From: Histomonas meleagridis | Lineage: Eukaryota; Parabasalia; Tritrichomonadida; Dientamoebidae | Length of the DNA stretch: 64,000 bases | Reading direction: 5' to 3' | Assembly: GCA_020186115.1 (NCBI GenBank) | Contig: WSYJ01000182.1 | Span: forward strand, 464,424 to 528,423 | Shown here: positions 40,998-51,900 of the stretch, one piece after another | How the letters are laid out: every line of letters begins with the position of its first letter | Numbering within the stretch: the stretch's first letter is position 1 | Notes under the pieces: generated by a model | What the model saw: the letters and a program-made list of their open reading frames with translations, nothing else | Databases searched by the model: none | What the model was told of the DNA's origin: nothing | Translations under genes and position numbers: made by a program

Positions 40998-41342
40998 TTT
41001 GTGGGTTATCATGAACTTTTTGTGATTGAAACCCGGCAATTGCCACAGAAATTTTGTAAACAAAAATTGAAAGTATATTTGGTTGTCAACTGTAGTGTTG
41101 CACTAAATTTTGCAATCGTTAAACGTTCAATAAAAAAGGAAAACTAAATTCTCGAAAGAAAAACAATAGACAGAAGCTGTTTTCTGTTAACTTAATATGC
41201 CTTTTACATCTAGATAAAATCCATACATAAAAACATGATTCAAATGTAATTAACCATACCATATCAAAAACCCAATTCATTTTATGTATGTGAAATACAG
41301 GTAACTTCTCATGTTTTTACGCGTTCATAATGAAATTTTGCA

Positions 41343-41396
41343 ATAACGATATTATAATATTTTGTGAACTGTCTCCAAAAAGCACGACACAACGAT
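41343..41396 (+). promoter_or_regulatory. Two M3/Myb-like sites upstream of uL23
   Basis: ATAACGAT (41343-41350) and ACAACGAT (41389-41396) match ANAACGAT, the trichomonad M3/Myb recognition pattern. They lie 110-165 bases before the uL23 ATG; the remaining divergent spacer (40998-41487) shows nothing else. Confidence 0.4.
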
Positions 41397-41487
41397 ACAT
41401 TCCTTTTGAAAAAGTTCTATCGTGTTTTACAAGAAAGCTCGAAAGATTTTAATGTTAATTATTTAACAATGGCTGTCAATTTGCGTA

Positions 41488-41506
41488 CGGTTTTGGCCCC
41501 TCTTTC
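41488..41506 (+). promoter_or_regulatory. Ribosomal-protein promoter element of uL23
   Basis: CGGTTTTGGCCCCTCTTTC abuts the ATG at 41507. It has the same layout as the elements before uS11 and eL13. Confidence 0.6.
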
Positions 41507-41923
41507 ATGTCAGGCAAAGCCGAAGCAGCAGCAAAAGCAGCCGAACAAGGCCAAAAAAAGCAAATCAAGAAGACAAGGAATTTCAAGAAGTTCCAAAAGC
41601 CAAAGGCTTCTATTCCAGCAAAGAAGCCACAATATGAACATAAAGCAGTTCAACCAGTATCATTGAAGCGCAATGATTACAAGATCATCAAAGGTCCAGT
41701 TACATCAGATAAAGCATCACGCAAGCTTGAAGATGAAAACACAATGACCTTCTATGTTGATATCCGTGCCAAGAAGCCAGAAATTGCCGCTGCCATCAAT
41801 CGTCTTTATCATGTCAAGCCAGTTAGCGTCAAGACACTCATCACACCCAAGTTCCTCAAGAAGGCATATGTTCGTCTTCCAGAAGAAGTTGAAGCAATGA
41901 ATCTTGCAAACGAAATGGCATAA
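41507..41923 (+). CDS. RPL23A: 60S ribosomal protein uL23 (L23a/L25)
   Basis: 138 residues: a basic Ala/Lys-rich N-terminus, then the uL23 core with TSDKASRKLEDENTMTFYVDIRAKKPEIAAAINRLY, VKPVSVKTLITP and the terminal KKAYVRLPEEVEAMNLANEMA. It sits at the polypeptide exit tunnel and binds SRP and chaperones. An ATG at 41470 is out of frame. The start at 41507 is supported by family length and the promoter element. The stop forms TAAA; the next gene is tail-to-tail 27 bases away. Confidence 0.97.
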   Translation: MSGKAEAAAKAAEQGQKKQIKKTRNFKKFQKPKASIPAKKPQYEHKAVQPVSLKRNDYKIIKGPVTSDKASRKLEDENTMTFYVDIRAKKPEIAAAINRLYHVKPVSVKTLITPKFLKKAYVRLPEEVEAMNLANEMA

Positions 41924-41950
41924 ACAGTCTTATCATTTATTTAACTTTAT

Positions 41951-43177
41951 CTAATCATTTTTAATTTCCCTATAGAACTGTTCCAACCTTATCTTTGTCT
42001 TCTTAGAGACTTTATCTCGAAAGTCTTCGATTTTCTTCATTTCGGTTGCCGACGGTTTTAACGCAAACGATACGATCCAAACCGTAACCGCTACAATTAG
42101 AACCAAGTACAGTTGGGAAGAAAACTTGATACGACGCGAATTAAAAGCTGTAAAGAAATATCCAATTGCAATTCCGGTTAAAACAGAAGAGAAAATGAAG
42201 AACTTCTTCCTTTTCCTCATTACTATTATAGCAACTTCTGTGGCACGAGTAATGGCATTTAAGTCATTGGAAAGCTGGGAAAGATTGGATTGAACTGTAT
42301 TATCAACTGCTTTTTCGATGATCTCGCAAATATAATCAAGTGAGTTCGAGGTTTCATTTGAATCTTCCAAATCATCGTCATCACCAATACCATCTTCGTT
42401 GCTTTTCATCTTTTTGAGATCTTTTTGCGGGAGGTGAAATGGACGAACATCAATTGTAACTTTGGAAACTTTGTTTGTGAGTGTTTGGGCTATTGATGCA
42501 ACGATCCTGTTCCGTTCGTTTGAGTCTATTGAGTCTGATTTAGAAAGGAAGAAATGAATTTTATTCCGACATTCGATATGCGATTTTTCTACAAAATCAA
42601 GAAGAGGCTCTGAAAAGGCTTGGCCAATTGGGTCATTAAACACAAAAATGAGATTGGCATGACGTGAAAGATTCAACAAGATTTGTTCACTATCATAAGC
42701 AAGCCGAGATTTGTCTGGAATAAGACCAGGTGTGTCAATAAAAGTAACAAGAGATGATCTTTCTTTCACAGGAAGTCGTTTTTCTGTTTGGAGATTTTCA
42801 ACAAAATTTGGAATATCTTTGTATGCTTCAAGAAAATCAAAAACTTTTATAGTAGTATTTCCATCAAGTGTTTGCCTTTTTCTCCCTGTTGTGATAAATG
42901 TGATTTTGCTGGTTTCAATTGCTGCTGAAACTTTCTGAATATTATCACCAAAAAACCAGTTGACAAAGCTTGACTTCCCAGTGGAATGTCCCCCAACAAT
43001 TAACACAATGACTTTCTTTTCAGGTTGAAAAATTTTTCTTTTTAAAATCTTTGAAATTGAAGGTAATGAAGAAATTTCTAAAAGCCCATATTTTTCATGA
43101 GTATAGATGGAAGCAACTTCTTCTAGAACACTTTCTCTCTTTGAGAGAGTTAATGTTCCGATTGTTTCATCATCCAT
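41951..43177 (-). CDS. EHD/dynamin-like membrane GTPase
   Basis: 408 residues from the ATG at 43177, which directly follows an M5-like CCTTT; the longer frame opens only at a TTG (43255). P-loop GGHSTGKSSF at about 62-71, a switch/G3 DTPG at about 150 and SKSD as the G4 motif. The GGHSTGKSS P-loop is close to EH-domain (EHD) proteins. Two hydrophobic helices near the end (about 326-345 and 356-373) are followed by a basic tail, so the protein is probably anchored by a hairpin, unlike soluble EHDs. No EH domain. It may remodel or tether internal membranes; the specific organelle is unknown. Confidence 0.8.
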   Translation of the reverse strand: MDDETIGTLTLSKRESVLEEVASIYTHEKYGLLEISSLPSISKILKRKIFQPEKKVIVLIVGGHSTGKSSFVNWFFGDNIQKVSAAIETSKITFITTGRKRQTLDGNTTIKVFDFLEAYKDIPNFVENLQTEKRLPVKERSSLVTFIDTPGLIPDKSRLAYDSEQILLNLSRHANLIFVFNDPIGQAFSEPLLDFVEKSHIECRNKIHFFLSKSDSIDSNERNRIVASIAQTLTNKVSKVTIDVRPFHLPQKDLKKMKSNEDGIGDDDDLEDSNETSNSLDYICEIIEKAVDNTVQSNLSQLSNDLNAITRATEVAIIVMRKRKKFFIFSSVLTGIAIGYFFTAFNSRRIKFSSQLYLVLIVAVTVWIVSFALKPSATEMKKIEDFRDKVSKKTKIRLEQFYREIKND

Positions 43178-43183
43178 CAAAGG
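43178..43183 (-). promoter_or_regulatory. M5-like start element of the GTPase gene
   Basis: Minus strand CCTTTG immediately before ATG 43177; resembles the trichomonad M5 (CCTTT) start element. Confidence 0.4.
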
Positions 43184-43213
43184 TTTGACATATATATTTT
43201 TATTCAAAGAAAA

Positions 43214-43606
43214 ATGACAAAAAAAAGAAAAAAAATGGAAATGAAAGCAAATCAAAACGAAGCAAAAGCAATTCTAAAGTGGAACAGTGCAATGTACAAC
43301 AAGAAGAAAAGAAGAGTTCAACTTTCAAAATTTTTTTACAAATGGAAATTTCTCATAATCAATTCACAAAAAACCAAAAATGAAAAAATAATATATAAAA
43401 ACACAGAAGCAAAAACAACAACCACATCTATCATGTTTAAAAAAGAATTTAATTTGACCAAAGAAATTCAACATCTTCAAAATGAATTTTTGAAGCTTCA
43501 AAAAGAGCAAACCGAACTAGAATACGAGACAAATAAAACAAAGCAACTTTTAGCAAAACAACAAAAATTATCACATTTTCAAACATTCAATCAGAATCTC
43601 TATTAA
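43214..43606 (+). CDS. Small basic coiled-coil protein
   Basis: 130 residues: a Lys-rich start, a middle with aromatic residues (KFFYKWKF) and a C-terminal coiled coil of about 45 residues (EIQHLQNEFLKLQKEQTELE). No family recognised. It is divergent from the GTPase gene, 36 bases away, so they may share a promoter. The stop forms TAAA. The intact frame and position support a real gene. Confidence 0.5.
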   Translation: MTKKRKKMEMKANQNEAKAILKWNSAMYNKKKRRVQLSKFFYKWKFLIINSQKTKNEKIIYKNTEAKTTTTSIMFKKEFNLTKEIQHLQNEFLKLQKEQTELEYETNKTKQLLAKQQKLSHFQTFNQNLY

Positions 43607-43777
43607 AACTGTTTATAAACATTAACCATACTGTTGTTATTTGTTAAAAATAAAAAAATAGTATAATTTGATAAAATGGTAAAAAATATTTAATACAAAT
43701 AACAATTACAAAACCGAAATAGTTTTTGTGTTAAAAATAATTTGTTACTTGGATCGTCCTGACACAAATCTTTTTGT

Positions 43778-44773
43778 TTAAGCCCTTGATGAGAAAGTTA
43801 ACAATCTTTCATTGCGTCCAACTCTCGAAGTCTTTCTGAACCGAATTATCTGTTCATCATTTTGACTTTCTGAATCTGATATTGGCTGTTTGTAGTGTTG
43901 CTTCCATATTGGTACATCGCCATTACTTCTTCTCCTTCCAATTCGACTTCCATAAACAAAGCTTAAGCGAGTTGGAACCTTTGGAACTGGATTTAGGAAC
44001 ATACTGTTCGAGATTTCATCGAGGGACTTTCTTTTATTTGGATCAATCTGTAACATGCTTGTTAACAATTGGCAAAAAAGAAGGTCTGTGTCGAAGGGAA
44101 GATGAAGAGGTGTTCTCTTAGGGCCCTTCATTGTGATGGAATCGTCCCATGGAAGTTTGTTGAAATATAATTGATATAATGTAACACCAAGAGCCCAAAC
44201 ATCTGCCTTTAATGGGTCATAGGCTTGATTTCCGTAGATTTCTGGAGCTGCGTATGATGGTGATCCCCATGAATTATTCACTAATCGATGATTGGGTGAT
44301 AAAATTGAACAAAGTCCAAAATCTCCAATTTTGACTTTATCATATTTGCCGAGGAATATGTTGGCTGGCTTGATGTCTCGATGGGCAATCATGCGTTTAT
44401 GACAATAATTTAATCCATCAACTATATTTCTCATGTATTTCCTGATGGTTGGAAGGTCTAATTTTCCTGTGTTTTTGAGCAAGTCATCGAGACTACCTTC
44501 TTCGCAAAGTTCAAGGATTTGGAAATAATATTCACCTTCTTGAAAATAGTCATAAACGCGTATAATGTTTGGGTGATCAAGTTTTATCAAAGCTTGGAGC
44601 TCCTGTAATTGTGGTTGATCACATGAAAGATCGTTATCAACTTCTGTCATTTTTGCGCAAAAATATCGTTGATATTTTATAGAATACACTTGGAAAGCAG
44701 TTGAGTTGGAGCCCTGTCCAATGATCTTTTGGAATTCATATCCGTGTAGTACAAATGGGAATGGTTCTTCCAT
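43778..44773 (-). CDS. Serine/threonine protein kinase
   Basis: 331 residues from the first true ATG at 44773 (the frame extends to a TTG at 44911). The kinase domain begins with HGYEFQKIIGQGSNSTAF; all key parts are present: the Gly-loop, the VAIK-type Lys in YFCAKM, HRDIKPANI (catalytic loop), DFGL and a SYAAPE activation segment with WGS before it. It is therefore expected to be active. A 70-residue basic/Ser-rich tail follows. The start MEEPFPFVLHGYEF is typical of an expanded trichomonad CAMK-like kinase group. Substrate unknown. Confidence 0.92.
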   Translation of the reverse strand: MEEPFPFVLHGYEFQKIIGQGSNSTAFQVYSIKYQRYFCAKMTEVDNDLSCDQPQLQELQALIKLDHPNIIRVYDYFQEGEYYFQILELCEEGSLDDLLKNTGKLDLPTIRKYMRNIVDGLNYCHKRMIAHRDIKPANIFLGKYDKVKIGDFGLCSILSPNHRLVNNSWGSPSYAAPEIYGNQAYDPLKADVWALGVTLYQLYFNKLPWDDSITMKGPKRTPLHLPFDTDLLFCQLLTSMLQIDPNKRKSLDEISNSMFLNPVPKVPTRLSFVYGSRIGRRRSNGDVPIWKQHYKQPISDSESQNDEQIIRFRKTSRVGRNERLLTFSSRA

Positions 44774-45669
44774 CCAGTTTGAAAATTGCGCACAAAAAAC
44801 GGGTAAGGTTTCTGTAGCGCAATTCAATAATTCAATACCACACAAAAGCTTTCGTTTTTCTGTTCGAAAACTGTTTTTCTCTTTCTTGCAAACGGTTTTT
44901 GGTGCTCTCAAAAGTCGACAACAACGCGCTTCTGCCTATCAAAAGCATTTTTAGGTTGTGCAGGTGATCGTGGCACTTTCAATAATTTGACTGGAACTTG
45001 GGTTGTGAGCTCTGTTTGAAAATGAAAAAAAGGGTTTTTTCACCAAGAAAAAGACTGGAACTCATCAAGTACTTTATAAAATATGAAAAAAATAAACAAA
45101 TAATGTCATTCTTTCGAGTAATAAGAAAAGGCCTGAAGAATACTTGATTGAACCAAATGAATTTTTCTTATAAGAAATCATATTTTTCGAACTTTACGCT
45201 TTACACAATTTCTTAAAAGATTGTAGTCCATTACATTTAATAAATGGTACAAATAAATTAACAAATTATTGAATTTTATGATTCAAATAAGTACAATGGA
45301 AAATATCATTATCATGATATGTAACTCAATTCTGTTTTTTAACAAAAGTTAGAAAAGGTGATTTTTATTTATCTGGGTTTGTGTCGGAATCAGATAAACC
45401 AATTTGTTTGTGGATGTATTTTGTTTCTTTTTATGGACTCTATATTAAATTTAGACTCGTTTTGATCTTAGTAAAAAAAATGGAGTTTTCCATTCATTAA
45501 GGAATAGCTCATTCCTTGAGATTTTCGGGCTTAAGAAAAAGTTGCAATTAGGGGGTTTTCTTATCAAAAGTGCAAATTCTTATGACTTTTTCATGTAATT
45601 TTGATCGGAGTAAAATTCAAAAAATTTCTTATTATTCAAAAACATTTATAACATTACAAATATTTGTAC
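44774..45669. other. Spacer upstream of the kinase gene
   Basis: About 0.9 kb of AT-rich sequence holding the kinase promoter and the 3' flank of the CAF1 gene. I see no coding frame or repeat of note. Confidence 0.55.
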
Positions 45670-46449
45670 TCAGGATGAAAATCCAAACAACTTGTTCCTA
45701 AACATTTCACTTGTATACTTCCCATGGTTTTTAAATTCCATATATTTATAGAACGCTAACAATGTAACGAATGAGTCTGATCCCGCCTGATGCTGAGTGC
45801 CAAATCGTTTTACTCCTAATTCATTTGCTGTTTCTTGAAGTCCGCTTGACTTTGATTCATATTTGGATACAACATATTTTAAATCATAAAAATTTGGAAA
45901 ATATTTCGAAACTTGTACCATAAATTCTTCTTCGGAAAATGGAAGCGGAGAACCTGAAAGCATCTTAAGAAGATACCCAAAGTCATAGCTGCCATGAAAG
46001 CAAACCCATACAACTTTGGGATTAAGGATAAGTCCGCTAGCGAACAGAAGAGCAGCAAAATCAATAGATTCAATTCCTTCTTGTTCAAAACGAGTAAAAT
46101 CAATCTCTGCTTGTTTAAGAAGATTAATGGCTTGTGGTGAGTATAAGCTTTCTGTGAGTTTGAATTTGAAATTAAATTGCCATGTACAACATGGCTTACA
46201 AAGTTCACCATTTGTATCGCCAAGCGTAATACCGATCTGAATTATATGTGTTAAGTTAATGTTAGTACTCATTACTTGATAACGTTGTTCTTTTGGTTGA
46301 AATGATTGAGGAGATTTTGCTAAAAAACCAGGAAATTCAGTATCCATTCCAACAAAAGTATATTTTTCGGCAAGTTTTGATATTAGTGTTAGTTCTTCAT
46401 CAAGATTATAAGCCCAGACTTCTCTGATTTGTATCGGGCTTTCTTCCAT
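45670..46449 (-). CDS. CAF1/POP2 deadenylase of the CCR4-NOT complex
   Basis: 259 residues, close to human CNOT7 (285). DEDD-type RNase signature: MDTEFPG (about 35), HGSYDFGYL (about 153) and HQAGSDS (about 216), giving the acidic residues that hold two metal ions. It shortens mRNA poly(A) tails in the cytoplasm. Family landmarks IREVW near the start and YQVMSTNIN..IIQIG are present. Head-to-head with CENP-X, 77 bases apart. Intact. Confidence 0.95.
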   Translation of the reverse strand: MEESPIQIREVWAYNLDEELTLISKLAEKYTFVGMDTEFPGFLAKSPQSFQPKEQRYQVMSTNINLTHIIQIGITLGDTNGELCKPCCTWQFNFKFKLTESLYSPQAINLLKQAEIDFTRFEQEGIESIDFAALLFASGLILNPKVVWVCFHGSYDFGYLLKMLSGSPLPFSEEEFMVQVSKYFPNFYDLKYVVSKYESKSSGLQETANELGVKRFGTQHQAGSDSFVTLLAFYKYMEFKNHGKYTSEMFRNKLFGFSS

Positions 46450-46517
46450 TTAGCACTTTCGAATAAACTACTTAATTCCGAAATGTGAAATGCTCAATGA
46501 AAAGTGAATAAGTTTAT

Positions 46518-46526
46518 TCACTTCTT
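46518..46526 (+). promoter_or_regulatory. Inr of CENP-X
   Basis: TCACTTCTT ends immediately before the ATG at 46527 and matches TCAYTWYT. Confidence 0.65.
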
Positions 46527-46775
46527 ATGGCTGACGAAACACCAAGGTTCAGGACACAAACAGTTAAGGCACTATTAGACATATCATTACAGGAAGCAAA
46601 TAATGGGGAAAAGGTTCGAATTTCTCCGACAACAGCAGAATTGGTTGCAGAATATTTAAGATGCGTCGTTGTTGAAGCAACAGAAAGAGCAGCCAATGTC
46701 TCTGGAGATTCAAGGGTTGTTGATGAATCACACCTCGAAAAAATATTACCACAACTTTTACTTGATATTGCATAA
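46527..46775 (+). CDS. CENPX: CENP-X / MHF2 histone-fold protein
   Basis: 82 residues, the size of human CENP-X (81). The whole protein is a histone fold, and the end VDESHLEKILPQLLLDIA closely parallels the CENP-X signature VDQLEKVLPQLLLDF. It pairs with CENP-S (MHF1) in the inner kinetochore CENP-T-W-S-X complex and with FANCM at stalled forks. No CENP-S partner is in the window. It has a perfect Inr with an extremely short leader and shares a 77-base divergent spacer with CAF1. The stop forms TAAA. Confidence 0.85.
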   Translation: MADETPRFRTQTVKALLDISLQEANNGEKVRISPTTAELVAEYLRCVVVEATERAANVSGDSRVVDESHLEKILPQLLLDIA

Positions 46776-47409
46776 AATCATTAATTTTTTTAATTACAAA
46801 ATCTGTGCAAAATAAACAATAGGAAATAACACATGTTTTTTGTTGAAATTGTTTTCATTATGATTCTTATCACTATGTATTGCATAAAATCATTTCAATT
46901 GCATAACTTGGCTACTATTAGCGATACCAATAGGTTTATGATTAATAGTTGAATGGTATTTTGTTACAATACCATCTTCCATAAGGCTTTCAATGATTAT
47001 ACATTAATGATTGACGTATTATTTGTTGGTGTTAATAATAACTTATTATAATTTATTGAAAACAAAGTCAAATACATTATGATAGATCTAACCAATACTC
47101 GTAAATTATTTCTTGAATAAAAGAATTGCCTTTTTAAAATGTATTTGGTTGTGAATAGATATCTGAGTATTCATTCCTTTTAATACAATTGAATAATTCA
47201 AGATTTCATTTATACTTCCTTGTAAAAAAAAAATTGCTTTAATTTTAAAATTCTTATTCAGACATTTTAATAAATATAAGTTACGAACATAAATTTTTGT
47301 TGCAGTAAATGGTTGTGAAATATTCTCCAGGCTTATTATACTTTTGATAATAAAGATTACAATAGAGCTAAAAACATTTTTAATATTATCCTTACATATT
47401 AACAATTTA
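46776..47409. other. AT-rich convergent spacer
   Basis: Lies between the tails of CENP-X and the coiled-coil gene. A minus-strand frame (47106-47426, 106 codons) overlaps the coiled-coil gene end, has no homology or promoter, and is probably chance. Confidence 0.5.
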
Positions 47410-48921
47410 TTAATTTTTCTTTTCAAACAAATTTTTCTGTATTTTCATAAGTTCGTCTTCATTTTCTTCGATGATTCTCAACAGTTCCATATTCTGTTCT
47501 TCAATTTTCTTTTTTCTTATATCTCTCAATTCTTTCATTGTCCTCTTGCAACTGTTCATTACTTTATTTGTATTCACATTATTAATCTTTATTCCATATT
47601 TTTCATACATTTCCAATTCCTCAATTTCCAATCTTTGTTCTTCACTTTCGAGCTCATTAATCTGCTTCTCAAGTTCATCTCTTTTTTTCTCCAATTGTTG
47701 CTCTTCAATAATACATTGCATTGCTTCGATTTTATCATTTTTTAGTAATTGTTTTGACTTTTCTTCTTCATCTTCGATTTGATTTATCTCATTATTTATA
47801 TGTTCCAAGTCAATATTTAATTTTTCCATTCGTTCCTTAAATCTTTTGTTGATTTTATGCATTTTCTGAAGTTTTTTCCTTTCTTTTTCTTCTTTAATAT
47901 GTTCATCATCATCTTTCATTAGATTTTTTCTTGTTTCAGCATTAAATTCTTCAAGCATTAAAAGGTCATTTCGGGCATTTTCAACTTTAACATGTAAAGG
48001 ATTATCTGTAATGAAGTTTGGTTTTGCTTCATATTCATTATATTTTTGTTTTTCTTCATTCAATTCAGCTGTTTGTTTGATGATTTGTGAATTTAATTCG
48101 ATTACGTGTTGCTCTATATCATGCGATTCATGTCGAATACGTTCGAGTTCATCGCGCGCTGATTGAAGCTCTGCGCTTTCACGTGTTACATCATTAGAGT
48201 TTTTATATTCCTCAGTTTCTAAATCAATATTGTATTCAGTATGATTAACTATATTCGAATTTATAGGAATTAAATTATTCTTTTGGGAATTTTGAAGGAA
48301 TTTAAGTTTTTCTTCGAGACTTTTTATTGCTTTGGTAGTGAACTTGATCTGTTCCTCTTCTTCAGCAATTTCTTTTCTTTTAGTTTCCTCTATTTTTTGT
48401 AATTCATGGAGAGTAGAAAGCTTGAACTTGTAATCTGATTTTAAAGATCCCAACCGAGTTGTTTGATTTCCTTGTTCAGCAAAGGATTTTATTTCAGTGC
48501 CTTGAGGTTCTTTTCTATCAATTTCTATGAGTTTTTGAGTAACTCGTTTTTCGATTTGTAGAGCACGATCTTGAAGTTCAGACATTTCTTCTTCATGTTT
48601 TTGGAGAATTTGATTTTGATCAGTTAGTTCACGCTGTTTTGAAGCGGCAGTAGTACGAAGTTTTTTTAAAAGTTTAACTTTCTTTTTGATTTCTTGTTGT
48701 GCTTCTTTCTTATTTTCTTCAAACTTTTTTTGTGCTTCAATCAAGTCATTTTCAATTGATTTAAGTTGTTTTTCTCTGATTGATAATTCTGAATGTTTAT
48801 AATCATGATTTTCTTCATTTTGTAATTTTGCACTTTCTGATTTATTTTCAATTCCTGAATGAAGTGATGAAATAAATTCCTCTAAAAGCTTTCCTGAACC
48901 TGATGAATAAGAACTTTCCAT
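47410..48921 (-). CDS. Coiled-coil protein
   Basis: 503 residues, Glu/Lys-rich with heptads from about residue 45 to the end, interrupted at about 225-250 and 315-325. A Ser/Gly-rich N-terminus (MESSYSSGSGK) precedes the first helix. No catalytic motif, signal or membrane segment. Possibly cytoskeletal or basal-body associated; this is inference from the architecture. Head-to-head with the SNF2 gene, 75 bases apart. Confidence 0.75.
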   Translation of the reverse strand: MESSYSSGSGKLLEEFISSLHSGIENKSESAKLQNEENHDYKHSELSIREKQLKSIENDLIEAQKKFEENKKEAQQEIKKKVKLLKKLRTTAASKQRELTDQNQILQKHEEEMSELQDRALQIEKRVTQKLIEIDRKEPQGTEIKSFAEQGNQTTRLGSLKSDYKFKLSTLHELQKIEETKRKEIAEEEEQIKFTTKAIKSLEEKLKFLQNSQKNNLIPINSNIVNHTEYNIDLETEEYKNSNDVTRESAELQSARDELERIRHESHDIEQHVIELNSQIIKQTAELNEEKQKYNEYEAKPNFITDNPLHVKVENARNDLLMLEEFNAETRKNLMKDDDEHIKEEKERKKLQKMHKINKRFKERMEKLNIDLEHINNEINQIEDEEEKSKQLLKNDKIEAMQCIIEEQQLEKKRDELEKQINELESEEQRLEIEELEMYEKYGIKINNVNTNKVMNSCKRTMKELRDIRKKKIEEQNMELLRIIEENEDELMKIQKNLFEKKN

Positions 48922-48996
48922 CAGATTAGATCCCTAAAACAACAAAGATAATTTTAAACGTGCACCAGACCAAGCGCTAACAAAATAAGGCATAAC

Positions 48997-51900
48997 ATGA
49001 TTGAGGAGATCATAGGTATTAACACTAAAACTTTCACACAAGAATCAGAATTCTATGTTAAATACAAAAACCTTTCGTATAAACATTGTCAATGGATTTC
49101 ACAAATACAATTAAAATTGTTACCAAATTTTACAAATCTTTTCAGAAAATTTACCAAGTATAGACAACCTTTTTGTGCTGTTAGTTTTGTCAAAGATTTA
49201 TATAAACCATATGAAGTTTCATTTGATGAAGGTTATATCACTCCTCAGAAAGTTATAGCACTTAAGCATGTGGGAAAGGAAGAGCAGTATTTAATAAAAT
49301 GGGTTTCTTTAGATTATGAATATTGCACATGGGAAATAGAATGTCCTATACAACTTATAATTGACTACAGAAAACTTATTCAACAACAAAATCCAATAAA
49401 CATTGAAAGTCCTCTTATAAGAAATCCTGAAGATTTTACTCCAGTTTCACAATCTCCAATCTTTAAAGATAAACATACATTGACTGGATATGAAATTGAT
49501 GGGTTGAACTGGCTTTACAACAATTGGCTGAATGATAATAACTGTATTTTAGCTGATGAAAGTGGTCTTGGTAAAACAATTCAAGCACTTTCTTTTTTAG
49601 TTTTACTTAGTCAAAAACATAGAATCAAAGGTCCTTTTATAGTTGTATCACAAATATCCAAAGTTCCAAGCTGGATTCAAGAAATTAATCGATGGACAAA
49701 TTTTCGTTATCTTGCATACATTGGAAATGATGAGACTCGGAAAATTCTCAGAAAATATTGTTTCTATTATCCTGATGATGATAACAAATTGATATTTGAT
49801 ATTATTGTTGTTCCATATGAAATACTTATCAACGATTTCAACTTATTTGAGGACATTGAATTTATCTATTTAATTATAGATGAAGCACATAAAATCAAAG
49901 ATTTTAACTCGAAGATATATCATTTTTGTAGTGAAATTTATGCAAAAAATAAATTATTACTCACTGGAAATCCAATTCAAAATGATTCATTAGAAGTTTA
50001 TTCATTGTTTCATTTTATTGACTCAGATAATTTTCCTGATTATGAAGAATTTAAAAAGAATTTTACTGACTTATCTTCAATAAATAAAATCAACGAAAGT
50101 TCATACATTTTAAGGAGAGAAAAAGCAAATGTTGAATGTCCATTTGCACTTAATGAGGAAACAATCATTGAAACCGAAATTACTGAATTACAAAGAGAAA
50201 CATATAAATTAATTCTCACTGAAAATAAAAATATTTTAAATCAAGCGCAAATACAAAAAAATGATTTAAATAACATTTTATTACAGCTTAATAAAGTTTG
50301 TTGTCATCCATATTTAATTAGTGGAGTCCAAACAACTATTGAAGATCAATTTAGAAAGAATAAAAAATATTCATCAGATTATATATTATCAAACAAAGAA
50401 GTTATGGAACTTCTTGTATTGTCATCGGGCAAAACTATTTTAATTCATAAACTATTACCAAAATTATATGATTCTCATCATAAAGTATTAATTTTTTCAC
50501 AAATGACACAAGTTCTTGATATTCTTGAAAGTTATTTAACATATACAAATTACAAATATATAAGATTAGATTATAAACACTTAACAAGTAAACAACAAAA
50601 TCCAAATGTTTTTGTATATTTACTTAATACAAATGCATTGGAATTAGGTTTAAATTTAAGTGATTTCGACACTATTATATTTTATGATGATGATTTGAAC
50701 TTACAATATAATTTCCAAACACAAACACAAAAAGAAGTTAAAATATATCGATTAATTACAAGAGCAACACATGAAACAGAAATATATTTAATGGAATTCA
50801 AGAAATTTTTTGATAATAATGAAACTAATTTCAATGAAAATGAAGTTGAAATGGCTATAAGAAAAGGCGCTTTTTATGTATTTACTGAAGAAAGTGATGA
50901 AGCTTCTAAATTTATGAATGAAAAAATTGAAACTATTTTAATTTATAGGACACTTATTATTAATCGTAATGTTATTAACAACAGAACTTCTTTGCTTTCA
51001 AATAAAGATAATAACTTAAATATTAAAGGTGATTTTAAGTCACCGAATTTTTGGGAAAATATTTTAAATGATAAAAATATAATTTTTAATGATGAAAATC
51101 AACAATTTCATAGTGATAAAGAAATTAGTAATATAACAAATGATTTACAATTAATATATCAACATATGATTAATATGAGTTACCATTACATCGAAAGACA
51201 TGTAAGCCCAAATTTGTTAAGTTTAGCACAATTTTTAATTGCACATATTTATCGGAAAATGACATATCAATCACAAAAACGATTTTCATCATATATCAAA
51301 AGAACTATTGTTAATCCTGAAAGATATATCAATAGTTATTCTGTATCTATTTTACGAAATCCTTTTTTTCTATGTAATCCTATTGGTGAAAAACAATTTG
51401 AACGATTTGAAAAAATCGAAAAATTATATGTTGCTGCAGTTTATCTTACGAATGAAACACTTCCAGATACATTTCAATTTGCGCCATCAATGCCAATGGA
51501 TATAATTCCATGGGATCCAATTGATGACATTATGTTAATATCATTTTTGAGTGAAAAAGCATATGAGATACATAAAGATATAATTAATAGTCGAGTACCA
51601 TATGTAAATGAGATAAGTAATTATGCTGATCAAATATTTAAAAGAATAACTTTAATTGTAAATGAATTAAGCCTAATTATTCCTGAGGATTATTCTGTTA
51701 AAAATAAGGTCATAAAACCAATAAATGTATTTAAATTAAAAAACACTTCGATTTATAATCAAAATATTCTTACTAAAAGTGATCAAATGAAATTACTTCG
51801 TGTTTTAGCTTTATATGGAATTCCTTCTGTTGATCCAATCGAGAAAATTAGAATGATATCTCATCTTGAACATATTAATCTTACTGAAATATCTTCTTTT

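Noticed and set aside
47106-47426. 106-codon minus frame after CENP-X
   Set aside because: Overlaps the coiled-coil gene end, hydrophobic AT-driven composition, no promoter or homology.
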